A DNA stretch of 64,000 nucleotides, taken from the NCBI GenBank assembly GCA_017438975.1, contig JAFRUH010000033.1, positions 124,001-188,000 of the forward strand, read 5' to 3'. The stretch comes from Bacteroidales bacterium. GTDB lineage: Bacteria; Bacteroidota; Bacteroidia; Bacteroidales; UBA932. Both the position numbers and the translations under genes were made by a program. Below are positions 8,748 through 17,639 of this stretch, one piece after another (position 1 is the first letter of the stretch; every line of letters starts with the position of its first letter). Under the pieces are notes generated by a model. That model saw nothing but the letters and a program-made list of their open reading frames with translations, was not told where the DNA came from and searched no databases.

Positions 8748-10118
8748 CTACTTCCCGTCGCGGAGTGAGTCGAGGAGGCCGGCGAGGGAAGCCGTAAGGG
8801 CGCGCCGCTCGAACCGGGCGATATCGCCCGTGACAGGCGGCAGGCCGGAAGGCTGGCGGAAAGCGTTCCAGGCGGATTCAAGGAAGGTGCGGATGGCGGT
8901 CTCGTTCTGCCAGTCGGCCGTCGTGCCGGCGCCGGTTTCAGACAGGATCCGGGCCATGGCGCCGTCCTCCTGCCCGATGCCGAGAACTGGCCGACGGGTT
9001 GCCAGGTATTCGAAAAGCTTGCCCGGCAGGATGGGCCTGTATTCAGGATCGTTCCGCAGCGGCAGGATCAGGATTGAAGCGCCCCGCTGTTCACGGACGG
9101 CCGAGGCATGGTCCAGATAGCCGAGCGGGACGGTGTTCTCCTTCAGGCCCGCCGTGGCAATGGACTCGAATACCTCCCGGTCGACCTTCCCGACAAGGCG
9201 GAGACGGAGACGGTCCGCGAATTCGGGATCGTCAGAGACCATCTCTCCCAATACCTTCCAGAGTGTATGCGGATTCCCATCCGAGGCGAAAAGTCCCGTA
9301 TGGACAATGTTGAAAAAACCGTCCGGATCGGGGGCGGGACCGGAAAAATCCTCCCGGTCATAGCCGTTCGTGATCATCGCGACCGGGGTCCGGGTCCTGG
9401 CCTGGAAGTCCTCCCGGACAAGGGGTGTCACGGCAAGCACCGTGGAACTTCCGTCCAGGACCCGCTGCTCCATCCTTTCGAGCCGCCGCCAGGTCCGTTT
9501 CGAGAGACCGAGGTGCTTGAGATAGTACATCTTGGTCCACGGATCCCGGAAATCGGAGATCCAAGGAAGGCCCGTCGCCCGTGAGAGGCGGAGGCCGATC
9601 AGGTGCATCGAATGCGGCGGACCGGTCGTAACGATCGCATCCACAGGATGTTCCTTCAGGTATTTCTTCAGGAACCGGACCGAAGGACGGACCCAGCCGA
9701 CACGCGGATCCGGGACGAAGACATTGCCCCGGACCCAGAGCGACAGCCGCTGTTTCCAGGTCTTGGAGCCGCTCCGGATCGGAGTCACCTCCCCGCCCGA
9801 AGCCGCTGCAACCGCAGGGCCGGACGCGGTCCCGGCACCATCCAGAACCTTCTTGATATCGGTCGGGGCGCCTTTCCCCATCAGTTTCCGGTAGATGCCA
9901 TACGGCTCGAAAATGGGCCGGCGGATTACCTCCACCTCCGGAGGAATCTCTGCCGAAAGCGTCTTGTCGATTGCCGTAAGCTCCGGATTTTCAGGAGTAT
10001 AGATAACCGGCTGCCATCCTTCCGAAGGCAGGTATTTCGCGAATTTCACCCAGCGCTGGACCCCCGACCCTCCGGACGGCGGCCAGTAATAGGTAATGAT
10101 AAGAACGCGTTTTGCCAT
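8748..10118 (-). CDS. Glycosyltransferase, GT4-like (GT-B fold)
   Basis: 456 aa from the start at 10118 (MAKRVLIITYYWPPSGGSG); a slightly longer frame begins at 10148 but would place the -7 promoter box inside the gene. The N-terminus is the usual GT4 acceptor-domain opening, with GVQRWVKFAKYLPSEGW just after. VDAIVTTGPPHSMHLIGLRLS and LPWISDFRDPWTKMYYLKHLG are typical of cell-surface polysaccharide transferases of Bacteroidota. The C-terminal half has PVAMITNGYDREDF and ILILPLRNDPEYRPILPGKLFEYLATRRPVLGIG, which is the nucleotide-sugar-binding region with the EX7E-like end. It probably adds a sugar in glycan or LPS synthesis, though no other glycan genes are adjacent. The dapF remnant follows after one base. 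Confidence 0.88.
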   Translation of the reverse strand: MAKRVLIITYYWPPSGGSGVQRWVKFAKYLPSEGWQPVIYTPENPELTAIDKTLSAEIPPEVEVIRRPIFEPYGIYRKLMGKGAPTDIKKVLDGAGTASGPAVAAASGGEVTPIRSGSKTWKQRLSLWVRGNVFVPDPRVGWVRPSVRFLKKYLKEHPVDAIVTTGPPHSMHLIGLRLSRATGLPWISDFRDPWTKMYYLKHLGLSKRTWRRLERMEQRVLDGSSTVLAVTPLVREDFQARTRTPVAMITNGYDREDFSGPAPDPDGFFNIVHTGLFASDGNPHTLWKVLGEMVSDDPEFADRLRLRLVGKVDREVFESIATAGLKENTVPLGYLDHASAVREQRGASILILPLRNDPEYRPILPGKLFEYLATRRPVLGIGQEDGAMARILSETGAGTTADWQNETAIRTFLESAWNAFRQPSGLPPVTGDIARFERRALTASLAGLLDSLRDGK

Positions 10119-10125
10119 AACGATG

Positions 10126-10133
10126 CAAAGATA
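10126..10133 (-). promoter_or_regulatory. -7 box upstream of the glycosyltransferase
   Basis: TATCTTTG on the minus strand matches the Bacteroidetes -7 consensus and sits eight bases before the start codon at 10118, so the transcript would be nearly leaderless. No clear -33 TTTG at the right distance. Confidence 0.45.
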
Positions 10134-10151
10134 GCGGGTTTTTGTCAAATA

Positions 10152-10838
10152 TCAGCCGAGCAGGAGCGGGGCGAGGTCCCGGAAGGAGGCGAGGCGGACC
10201 AGGTTCGGATGGTCGTACTCCTCGATGTCTTCGTAGGCCCAGGAGAGGTCGCAGGGGACATAAATCCCCCAGCCGCCGATCTCCAGGACGGGCGCGATAT
10301 CGGATTTGAAGGAGTTCCCGACCATCGCGAATTCGTCCGTCGCCACCCCGGCACTGTCGCAGAGGTCCCGGTAGGTACCTCCATCCTTGTGGGGAACGAT
10401 GACGGTTTCATCGAACAGCGGGGCGAGGCCGCTCCGGCGGATCTTCCCGGCCTGCTCCTGCAGGTCGCCTTTCGTGTAAAGAACCGTATAATAATGGCCC
10501 CGGAGCGCCTGCAGGGTCTCTACGACGCCCGGAAGAGGCGTCGCAGGCATGTCGATAACGGAGCGCCCCGCCTTCAGGACCCGGCCGATCTGTTCCCGGT
10601 CCGCGCCGAAAGCGAGGGCCGTCTCGATCATGGAGATCGTGAACGCCTTCCCGCCGAAACCGAGCTTTTCCATGTTCCCGAGTTCCGTCCGGGTCAGGGT
10701 GTCGAAGAGCTCCTCTTCCCCCGCATAGGGGGAGAGGGTCTGCTTGAAGGTTTCGATGGCGCTGTCGAAATAAGACTGGCAATCCCAGAGGGTATCGTCG
10801 GCATCGATCGCGACCAGGCGGATGCGGTTTCTGTCCAT
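10152..10838 (-). CDS. HAD-superfamily hydrolase (phosphatase)
   Basis: 228 aa. The nucleophile motif DADDTLWD places the catalytic aspartates at residues 12 and 14. The helical cap follows (YFDSAIETFKQTLSPYAGEEELFDTLTRTELGNMEKLGFGGKAF), motif II is in YTVLYTKGD (about residue 115), and FAMVGNSFKSDIAPVLEIGGWGIYVP is motif III/IV. Likely a small-molecule phosphatase; the substrate cannot be told. It lies 33 bases upstream of the glycosyltransferase on the same strand and is divergent from the YfhO-family gene. Confidence 0.85.
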   Translation of the reverse strand: MDRNRIRLVAIDADDTLWDCQSYFDSAIETFKQTLSPYAGEEELFDTLTRTELGNMEKLGFGGKAFTISMIETALAFGADREQIGRVLKAGRSVIDMPATPLPGVVETLQALRGHYYTVLYTKGDLQEQAGKIRRSGLAPLFDETVIVPHKDGGTYRDLCDSAGVATDEFAMVGNSFKSDIAPVLEIGGWGIYVPCDLSWAYEDIEEYDHPNLVRLASFRDLAPLLLG

Positions 10839-10857
10839 AAAAAACGGTTTCTCCCTG

Positions 10858-10865
10858 CAAAGCTA
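10858..10865 (-). promoter_or_regulatory. -7 box upstream of the HAD hydrolase
   Basis: TAGCTTTG on the minus strand matches TAnnTTTG, about 20 bases before the start at 10838. No convincing -33 element. Confidence 0.4.
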
Positions 10866-10888
10866 CATATTAATTGGAGATTTTTCGG

Positions 10889-10896
10889 TATTTTTG
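10889..10896 (+). promoter_or_regulatory. -7 box upstream of the YfhO-family gene
   Basis: TATTTTTG on the plus strand, 27 bases before the start at 10924. It is divergent from the HAD-hydrolase box 23 bases away. The -33 element is not clear. Confidence 0.4.
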
Positions 10897-10923
10897 TGAT
10901 TCAGACCAATTGATCGAATAGAG

Positions 10924-13503
10924 ATGAAGCTTTGGAAGAAAATAGCCGTCGCCTGCAGCATCGTTTTGTTTTTCCTGGTGCTTTCCTACGGGTTCGTCCC
11001 GCAGGTCCTTCAGGGAAAAATCGTGAACCAGAGCGATATTTCCGGCTTTTTGGGGATGTCCCGCGAGATGGAACTGTGGAACAAGGCCCATCCGGACGAC
11101 CCCGCCCTCTGGACGGATTCGATGTTCGGCGGGATGCCTACGACGGCCTTTTCGCCTCTTACCCAGGGGGACTGGACCCAGAAAATCTATGATTTCCTGA
11201 TGCTCGGAAAGCGGCCGGCGACCTACCTGTTCATCGCCCTTCTCGGAGCCTTCCTGCTGATGCTCTCGCTCGGGGTCCATTGGCTTCTGGCCGTCGGCGG
11301 GGCTGTCGCGATCGCCTTCTGCTCGTACAATTTCCAGATCATACAGGTCGGACACAATACGAAGATGCAGGCCATCGCCTTCCTGCCCTGGGTCCTCGCC
11401 GCCCTCGTCTTTACCTACCGGTCCGCGCTGGAAGACCGGAAGAAACCCTCTCCCGATAAGGGCGGGTGGCTGCCGCGAACGGTGCTCGGAGCCGTGTTCT
11501 TCGCCCTCACCGTCAGTTTCCAGGTCAAGGCCAACCACATGCAGGTTACCTACTACCTCCTCATCCTCATCCTTCTCTACGTCCTTGTCGTATTCATCGA
11601 TCTCCTCCGTTCCCATAAGGACCGGATCGGCCGGTTCTTCGCCGCCTCCGCCCTCCTGCTCGTAATCGGACTCTTTGGTGTCGCCACCAATGTCAACAAG
11701 CTCCTTCCCCTCTACAAGTACCAGCAGCATACCATGCGGGGCGGAAGTGAACTCAGCGGGACCGAAAAGGCCTCCCAGGGCGGTCTGGACATCGATTACG
11801 CCACGGCATGGTCCTATGGATGGGAAGAGCTCCCGAATCTGATGATTCCCGATTTCAACGGCGGGGCCTCCGCCGCGGCGGTCAACCCCTACAAGTCCGC
11901 GACCATCCAGGCTCTCAGCCAGGGCGGGCAGAGGAACCTCCGCGAAACCGCCAAAAACTTGCCGATGTACTGGGGCCCCCAGCCCTTCACGGCCGGACCG
12001 ATGTACATGGGTGCCATCACGGTCTTCCTCTTCCTCCTCGGGCTGTTCCTGTACCGGGGGAAGGAGCGGTGGTGGCTCCTCGTCGCGACGATCCTGGCCA
12101 TCCTCCTCGCCGTCGGAAACCATTTCCTCGCCTTTACGAAACTGTGTTTCCAGGTCCTGCCCCTCTATAACAAATTCCGGACGGTCTCGATGGCCCTGAT
12201 CATCCTGCAGGTGACCCTGCCGGTGCTGGGATTCCTGGTCCTGGACCGGATCGTCAGGGAAGATATTCCCCGGAAGGATCTCCTGAAAGGCGGCTGGATC
12301 GCCTTCGCCTGCACGGGCGGGCTCTGCCTCCTGTTCTGGCTCTTCCCCTCCCTCGCCGGCAGTTTCACCGCCGATTTCGACGCCAGCCAGCCGGCCGTGA
12401 TCCAGCAAGCGCTGGCGGCGGACCGCCGGATGCTTTTCCGTCACGACGCCATGCTCTCGTTCCTGCTGATTACGGTTTCATGGCTCCTGCTGCTATGGAC
12501 CTGCTTCCCGGCGGGACAGACGGAAGACGCCAAAAAATTCGCCGGGAAAGGGCGTGTCTGGATTGCTGCGGCGGGAATCTGCGCCCTCGTCGTTTTCAAT
12601 ATGTTCGCAACGGGGAAGCGGTACCTCAAGGCCGACGACTTCACGACCCAGAAGGACTTCCGGAAGCCCTTCGCGGAGCGCCCCGTCGACCGGGCGATTC
12701 TGGAAGATCCCACCCTGTCCTACAGGGTGCTGGACCTTTCCGTCAACGTTTTCAACAGTTCTGTCCCGAGCTATCGACACAAGTCCGTCGGCGGCTACTC
12801 CCCGGCCAAGCTCCAGCGCTACCAGGACCTCATTGAGCAATACCTGACCCCGGAAATCAATTCCATCTACAGTGCGCTCGGAAATGCCACGACCGTCGAA
12901 GAAGCAGAGCGCCTGCTGCCCGACCTTCCTATCCTTAATGCACTGAATACCAAGTATCTGATAGCAGCCGGGGACATTGCTCCCCTCGTCAACGCCCGCG
13001 CCTTCGGGAACGCCTGGTTCGTCTCCGGGACCGTCTCTGCGGCGACTCCGGACGAGGAGATCGCCCTGATCGGACAGGCGAACCTGAAGGATACGGCCGT
13101 CGTCGCAGCGGCGGACCTTTCCCGCCTCGGCGCTTCTGCGGGGAACCCCTCTGAAGTCCGGGACACGATCGGCCTGACCGCCTATTCTCCGAACGAGCTG
13201 CAGTATCATTACCGTGCCGGCTCTCCCCGCACGGCCGTATTCAGCGAGATTTTCTATCCGGGATGGACCGCGACCCTCGAAAATGGAGAGAAAATCGACC
13301 TCGTCAGGGCCGACTGGACCCTCCGGGCGGCGTCCCTGCCTTCCGGGGAGCACGACATCACAATGCGGTTCGAGCCCACTTCATACAAGATCGGCGAACG
13401 CGTCTCCCGTGCCAGTTCGATCCTCCTGATCCTGCTGACTCTCCTCTCCTGCGGAGGGATGATTCTGCCGAATCTTTCCCGGAAATCCGGGGCTATCCGT
13501 TGA
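10924..13503 (+). CDS. YfhO-family multi-pass membrane protein
   Basis: 859 aa with about a dozen hydrophobic segments, starting with KIAVACSIVLFFLVLSYGF. The phrase WTDSMFGGMPTTAFSP near residue 60 and the extracytoplasmic block NLMIPDFNGGASAAAVNPY are typical of the YfhO family (PF09586). A long soluble C-terminal part (about residues 560-830) contains HKSVGGYSPAKLQRYQDLIEQYL and FSEIFYPGWTATLENGEKIDLVRADWTLRA, again as in the family, and ends with one more membrane helix. In Firmicutes relatives act as GT-C-type glycosyltransferases on lipoteichoic acid; in Bacteroidota the role is not established, though lipid-linked sugar transfer at the outer face of the inner membrane is plausible. It is convergent with mrp and overlaps it by 11 bases. 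Confidence 0.88.
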   Translation: MKLWKKIAVACSIVLFFLVLSYGFVPQVLQGKIVNQSDISGFLGMSREMELWNKAHPDDPALWTDSMFGGMPTTAFSPLTQGDWTQKIYDFLMLGKRPATYLFIALLGAFLLMLSLGVHWLLAVGGAVAIAFCSYNFQIIQVGHNTKMQAIAFLPWVLAALVFTYRSALEDRKKPSPDKGGWLPRTVLGAVFFALTVSFQVKANHMQVTYYLLILILLYVLVVFIDLLRSHKDRIGRFFAASALLLVIGLFGVATNVNKLLPLYKYQQHTMRGGSELSGTEKASQGGLDIDYATAWSYGWEELPNLMIPDFNGGASAAAVNPYKSATIQALSQGGQRNLRETAKNLPMYWGPQPFTAGPMYMGAITVFLFLLGLFLYRGKERWWLLVATILAILLAVGNHFLAFTKLCFQVLPLYNKFRTVSMALIILQVTLPVLGFLVLDRIVREDIPRKDLLKGGWIAFACTGGLCLLFWLFPSLAGSFTADFDASQPAVIQQALAADRRMLFRHDAMLSFLLITVSWLLLLWTCFPAGQTEDAKKFAGKGRVWIAAAGICALVVFNMFATGKRYLKADDFTTQKDFRKPFAERPVDRAILEDPTLSYRVLDLSVNVFNSSVPSYRHKSVGGYSPAKLQRYQDLIEQYLTPEINSIYSALGNATTVEEAERLLPDLPILNALNTKYLIAAGDIAPLVNARAFGNAWFVSGTVSAATPDEEIALIGQANLKDTAVVAAADLSRLGASAGNPSEVRDTIGLTAYSPNELQYHYRAGSPRTAVFSEIFYPGWTATLENGEKIDLVRADWTLRAASLPSGEHDITMRFEPTSYKIGERVSRASSILLILLTLLSCGGMILPNLSRKSGAIR

Positions 13504-14557
13504 CAGCCGCCACCAGACGCGAGGCCAGTTCAAGGAAGGCGAGACCGTCCGGCCTGGAAGACAGCGCGGCCGGTTCGCCGGCGTCCCCGCTCTCCCGGAT
13601 GGACTGGACGATCGGAATCTGCCCGAGGAGCTCCAGGCCGAAATGCTCCGCCATCCTGCGCCCTCCGTCCTTGCCGAAGATGTAGTACCGGTTGTCCGGC
13701 AGTTCTTCCGGCGTGAACCAGGCCATGTTTTCGACAAGGCCGAAGATCGGCCGGTTGATGTTCTTGTTCCGGAACATATCGACCCCCTTCTCCACATCCG
13801 CCAGGGCGACATCCTGGGGCGTCGTCACGATGACCGCGCCCTCGAGCGGGATATCGTTGACAAGGGAAATGTGGATGTCTCCCGTTCCCGGGGGCATATC
13901 GACGAGAAGGAAGTCCAGGTCCTCCCATTTTACCTGCAGGATCATCTGTTTCAAGGCGTTGCAAGCCATGGGACCCCGCCAGATCAGGGCCTGGCCGGGC
14001 TGGGCGAAATACCCGATGGACATCCACTTGACCCCGAATTTTTCGATCGGGACCATCCAGTCGGTCCCGTCCGCGGGTTCGATCTCCGGGGTGGCACCCT
14101 CCGTGTCGGTCATGATCGGGACGGAAGGTCCATAGACGTCCGCATCCGCGAGCCCGACTTTGAATCCCTGCCGGGCCAGGGCGACCGCCAGGTTCACGGC
14201 GACCGTGGACTTGCCGACCCCGCCCTTGCCGGAAGCGATTCCGATGATGTGGCGCACGTTGGCCAGGCCTTCGAGGGTCAGGTCGTTGACCGTTTTCTTC
14301 TTCGGAGCGGGGTCCTTGACGATGGTCTCGACCTCCACTTCCGTCCCGCCCGGAGCGTGCCTGTAGATGGCGGAACGGGCGGCGCCGACGAGATAATTCT
14401 TCAGGGGGTCCGGACGCTTCGGAAAGGCCAGGGTCACGGTGACCCGGCCGTCCCCGACGACGACGGAGTCCACGATTCCGAGGTCGACGATGTTCCGGTC
14501 GCCCTGGGCGGGATGCTCAACTTCTTTGAGCCATTCAAAAATCTCTCTTTCGTTCAT
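13493..14557 (-). CDS. mrp: Mrp/NBP35-family P-loop ATPase, iron-sulfur cluster carrier
   Basis: 354 aa: an N-terminal MIP18-type domain (about residues 1-90), then the deviant Walker A GKGGVGKSTVAVNLAVALAR near residue 108, LADADVYGPSVPIMT, and LLVDMPPGTGDIHISLV (Walker B region). Members bind and transfer [4Fe-4S] clusters. The CxxC motif that many Mrp proteins carry after VENM is replaced here by AWFTPEELPDNRYYIFGKDGG; I recall this as the usual form in Bacteroidales but cannot check it. Monocistronic by position: a structured repeat lies between it and the S46 peptidase upstream on the same strand, and its 3' end overlaps the YfhO-family gene. Confidence 0.92.
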   Translation of the reverse strand: MNEREIFEWLKEVEHPAQGDRNIVDLGIVDSVVVGDGRVTVTLAFPKRPDPLKNYLVGAARSAIYRHAPGGTEVEVETIVKDPAPKKKTVNDLTLEGLANVRHIIGIASGKGGVGKSTVAVNLAVALARQGFKVGLADADVYGPSVPIMTDTEGATPEIEPADGTDWMVPIEKFGVKWMSIGYFAQPGQALIWRGPMACNALKQMILQVKWEDLDFLLVDMPPGTGDIHISLVNDIPLEGAVIVTTPQDVALADVEKGVDMFRNKNINRPIFGLVENMAWFTPEELPDNRYYIFGKDGGRRMAEHFGLELLGQIPIVQSIRESGDAGEPAALSSRPDGLAFLELASRLVAAVNG

Positions 14558-14579
14558 TAATTATAATCATTCTGTTCTT

Positions 14580-14696
14580 CAAGGGAGGGGATAGGTTCTC
14601 TGAAAACCGCCGCTTCGCGGCCCCTCCCTAAAGGGCCCCTCCCTCTTATAGTGCCGAGGGTGGCATAGGTTTTCAGAGAGCCTATCCCCTCCCTTG
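14580..14696 (-). repeat. G-rich multi-hairpin intergenic element, copy 1
   Basis: Outer inverted arms 14580-14607 and 14669-14696 pair over 28 bases with one mismatch. Read on the minus strand, the interior holds a hairpin with loop ACCCTC closed by TATGCC, then GAGGGAGGGG, a CCCT/AGGG hairpin, a second GGGAGGGG, and the hairpin GCCGC-gaa-GCGGC. The interior matches the element at the right end of the window almost base for base for about 60 bases, and the one at 40375-40507 in all loops and linkers. It begins 15 bases after the stop of the S46 peptidase and is oriented with that gene. Confidence 0.8.
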
Positions 14697-14710
14697 TCAC
14701 AAACCGGAAA

Positions 14711-16861
14711 TTATTTTACCAAATCGATTTCATCGATGATATGGCGGGCGCCGCCCAGTTTCTCAACGAGGAAGAGGACGTAGCGGATATCGACGCAGAT
14801 GCAGCGCTGGAGGTCCGGTTCGAACATCACGTCGGAAGACATGGACTCCCAGTTGCCGTCAAACGCAAGGCCGATCAGTTCGCCCTTCGCGTTCAGCACC
14901 GGAGAGCCCGAATTGCCGCCCGTGATGTCGTTGTTCGTCAAGAAACAGGTATGGACCTTTCCGTCCGCAGCGTCGGTGTACTGGCCGAAATCGCCTTTTT
15001 CATAGAGTTCCTTCAGCCTGGCCGGCACGATGAACTCCGGATTCGTCGGATCTTCCTTCTCCATCACGCCGGCGAGGGTCGTGTAGTGGCGGTAAAGGAT
15101 CGCATCCTTCGGGGAATACGGGAGAACATGGCCATAGGTCAGACGCATCGTCGAATTGGCGTCCGGATAGGACGGCTTGCCTTTCTCCCACTCGAGAAGA
15201 CCGGCAGCGAATTCCTTGCTGCCCTCTTCAAGCTTATCGGCGCCCTCGTATACCTTCGGATACAGGGCCATGACGGCAGAGATGATCGATTGCTGCAGCT
15301 TGAGAGCCGGGTCGTTCTCGTAGATCTCCTTGTTGTCGTCGGACTTCATCGCGGCTTCAAGTTTCTCGTAGGAAGTGAAGACGCTCTTGTCGAAGAGTTC
15401 GTCGACATAGGCCGGAATGTCGAGGGTGGCGAAATCACCGCCGAGTCCCTGCAGATACTGCGCAGGGTCCGCTTTCTTGCGGTAATACTCCAGCAGGGCA
15501 ACCGCTTCCTTCCTGTCCAGGTCGACGACATAGTCGCGGTAAGAGCGCTGGACGGCGGCGAGGCCCTGCTCAAGGGCGTCGTTCCCGAGGGATTCACCGT
15601 TCCGGAGAACGCGGTTCACGGCGTTGGAGAAACGGGAGGCCATGCCGACCAGTTCAATGCGGTAAGGGACCTCGGTCAGAAGGGTCACCGCCTTCGAGGC
15701 TTCGGAAGAGCCTTCGACATAGGAAGCGATCTTCTCCAGAGCGTTGCCATAAGCGGCCTGGCGCTTCTTCTTGGCGCCGACCCAGTCCATGAAAGCGGCT
15801 TCTTTCCGCTCCTCGCGGCCGATGATGTCGAGTTTTTCAAACGCGAGTTCCTCGCCCTGCCATTTCTTCCAGCCGTTGGCCGAAGAGGCATACTTGCTGG
15901 CATATTTGAGCTGGACGTCCGGATCCGCACACATCGCCTCCCACATCAGGTCCTGGCGGACGGTACGGGCGTCGATGGCGATACGGTTGGTTGCGAGCAT
16001 CTGCTTGAGCTGGGCGGCCGTCTGGAAACGCTGGGTGCGGCCGGGATAACCCATGATCATGGCGTAATCACCCTCCTGCGTGCCTGCAAGTGATATTTTC
16101 AGGTAATTGGCCGGACGGTACGGCTTGTTCTCCGGGGAATAGTCAGCCGGCTCGTTGTCCGCTCCTGCATAGACCCGGAACATGGAGAAGTCCCCGGTAT
16201 GGCGGGGCCACATCCAGTTGTCCGTCTCGCCGCCGAACTTGCCGACGGATGCCGGCGGGGCGCCGACGAAACGGATGTCGCGATAGACCTTGGAGACGAT
16301 CAGGTACTGGACATTGCCGTTATAGAACGAAGAGATTTGGGCGGTACAGTTCGGATTGGCCTTCTCGGCTTCGGCGGTCAGTTCCTGGGCCTTGGCGCGA
16401 AGCGCCTCTTCCACGGCCTTTTCATCTCCGCCTTTCGCGGCCTTCGCCTCAACCTTCGCCAGGATGTCGGTCACGTCGGTCATGGACTTGAGGAAAGTGA
16501 CGGTCAGGCCCCGGCAGGGAAGTTCCCCCTCGCGGGACATCGCCCAGTAACCGTCCATCAGATAGTTATGCTCGGGGGTGCTGAGCGACTGGATGCTGCT
16601 GTATCCGCAGTGGTGGTTGGTCACGATCAGGCCCTCTCCGGAGATGATCTCGCCGGTGCAGCCGCCTCCGAAATGGATGATGGCGTCCTTGAGGGATGTA
16701 TTGTTGATGCTGTATATCTGCTCCGGGGTCAGCTTGCAGCCGGCCTCCTGGAGAGCCTTCCCGTTCATTTTCTGAAGGAGGGGGAGAAGCCACATGCCTT
16801 CGTCGGCAAGGGCGGGGATTGTCAGCAGCGCGGCGGCTGCCAAGGCAAGGATTTTCTTCAT
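14711..16861 (-). CDS. S46-family dipeptidyl peptidase (DPP7/DPP11 type)
   Basis: 716 aa, the normal length. MKKILALAAAALLTIPALA is a signal peptide. The chymotrypsin-like triad is visible as His84 in IVTNHHCGYSSIQ and Ser651 in TGGNSGSPVLNAKG, with the S46-specific helical domain between. These enzymes release dipeptides from the N-terminus of peptides in the periplasm. The residue 18 positions after the serine, which is Arg in the acidic-specific DPP11 and Gly in DPP7 as I recall, is Gly here (FDGNWE), which suggests DPP7-like preference for hydrophobic P1 residues. It ends the block of genes that starts at the ECF sigma factor but could be expressed alone; its link to phosphodiester use is unclear. 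Confidence 0.93.
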   Translation of the reverse strand: MKKILALAAAALLTIPALADEGMWLLPLLQKMNGKALQEAGCKLTPEQIYSINNTSLKDAIIHFGGGCTGEIISGEGLIVTNHHCGYSSIQSLSTPEHNYLMDGYWAMSREGELPCRGLTVTFLKSMTDVTDILAKVEAKAAKGGDEKAVEEALRAKAQELTAEAEKANPNCTAQISSFYNGNVQYLIVSKVYRDIRFVGAPPASVGKFGGETDNWMWPRHTGDFSMFRVYAGADNEPADYSPENKPYRPANYLKISLAGTQEGDYAMIMGYPGRTQRFQTAAQLKQMLATNRIAIDARTVRQDLMWEAMCADPDVQLKYASKYASSANGWKKWQGEELAFEKLDIIGREERKEAAFMDWVGAKKKRQAAYGNALEKIASYVEGSSEASKAVTLLTEVPYRIELVGMASRFSNAVNRVLRNGESLGNDALEQGLAAVQRSYRDYVVDLDRKEAVALLEYYRKKADPAQYLQGLGGDFATLDIPAYVDELFDKSVFTSYEKLEAAMKSDDNKEIYENDPALKLQQSIISAVMALYPKVYEGADKLEEGSKEFAAGLLEWEKGKPSYPDANSTMRLTYGHVLPYSPKDAILYRHYTTLAGVMEKEDPTNPEFIVPARLKELYEKGDFGQYTDAADGKVHTCFLTNNDITGGNSGSPVLNAKGELIGLAFDGNWESMSSDVMFEPDLQRCICVDIRYVLFLVEKLGGARHIIDEIDLVK

Positions 16862-16885
16862 ATTCGTTTTATTAATTGATCCATA

Positions 16886-17620
16886 TTACTTGTTCCGTTT
16901 GCAGCAGCAGCAACCGTTCCGGGAAGCGGCGCCTTCGCCTGCAACCAGTTTGTCCAGGACGGAGAGCAGTTCTTTCTCCATCACTTTGTATCCTTCGATG
17001 TTGGGATGGACGGCATCCCGCCGGAACGTCTCCTGCATGGCATTCTCCCCGTCTTTCATGGCCGTATGGTAGTCGATCAGCGGAATCCCGCGGGTCTCGG
17101 CATAGCCCCGGATCATGGTATTGAGCGAATCGATCCGGGGGCGCGGGTCACCGAGCTGCCGCCGCCAGCCGATTTCCCCGGCCGGAAGCAGGGTGGAAAG
17201 AATGGGACGGATACCGTTCGTCTCCGCCAGTTCCACCATCGATTTGATATTTCCCATGACATTCTCCAGTTTGATATAGCCGTTATTGCAGGCGATGTCG
17301 TTGATACCGGCGAGGATGGCCACATACTCCGGGTTCAGTTCGATGACGTCGGGGCGGAACCGGACCAGCATCTCGGAAGTCGTCTGTCCGCTGATACCCC
17401 GGCCCACAAACCGATTGTCCTTGAGCCAGTCGCCGTCCTGTTTGGCCCAGCCATCCGTGATGGAATCGCCCATCAGGACAACCAGAGGCCTGTCTTTCAC
17501 CTCTTCATTCTGCGAGGCATACCGGGAAAACCGGGCCCAGTCTTTCTGCCAGGGCTCCTGCTGGGCCGCTGCGAGGAAGGAACATCCCGCCAGCGCCAAA
17601 ACCAAAAGAATCTTTTTCAT
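16886..17620 (-). CDS. Secreted GDSL/SGNH-family esterase
   Basis: 244 aa from the start at 17620 (MKKILLVLALAGCSFLAAAQ, signal peptide, possibly a lipoprotein). All SGNH blocks are present: block I VVLMGDSITDGW (Ser), block II Gly in GRGISGQTTSEML, block III Asn in ILAGINDIACNNG, and block V DAVHPNIEGY (Asp and His). It ends in a cysteine-rich tail (NGCCCCKRNK), which is odd. Such enzymes remove acetyl or acyl groups from glycans or lipids. It lies 19 bases after the GlpT-like transporter and 24 bases before the S46 peptidase, and is probably in the transporter's transcript. Confidence 0.9.
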   Translation of the reverse strand: MKKILLVLALAGCSFLAAAQQEPWQKDWARFSRYASQNEEVKDRPLVVLMGDSITDGWAKQDGDWLKDNRFVGRGISGQTTSEMLVRFRPDVIELNPEYVAILAGINDIACNNGYIKLENVMGNIKSMVELAETNGIRPILSTLLPAGEIGWRRQLGDPRPRIDSLNTMIRGYAETRGIPLIDYHTAMKDGENAMQETFRRDAVHPNIEGYKVMEKELLSVLDKLVAGEGAASRNGCCCCKRNK

Positions 17621-17639
17621 TTTAACTCTGTTTATGCTG

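Noticed and set aside
14711-16861. S46 peptidase as DPP11
   Set aside because: The position that is Arg in DPP11 appears to be Gly here, which favours the DPP7 type; residue numbering was done by hand.
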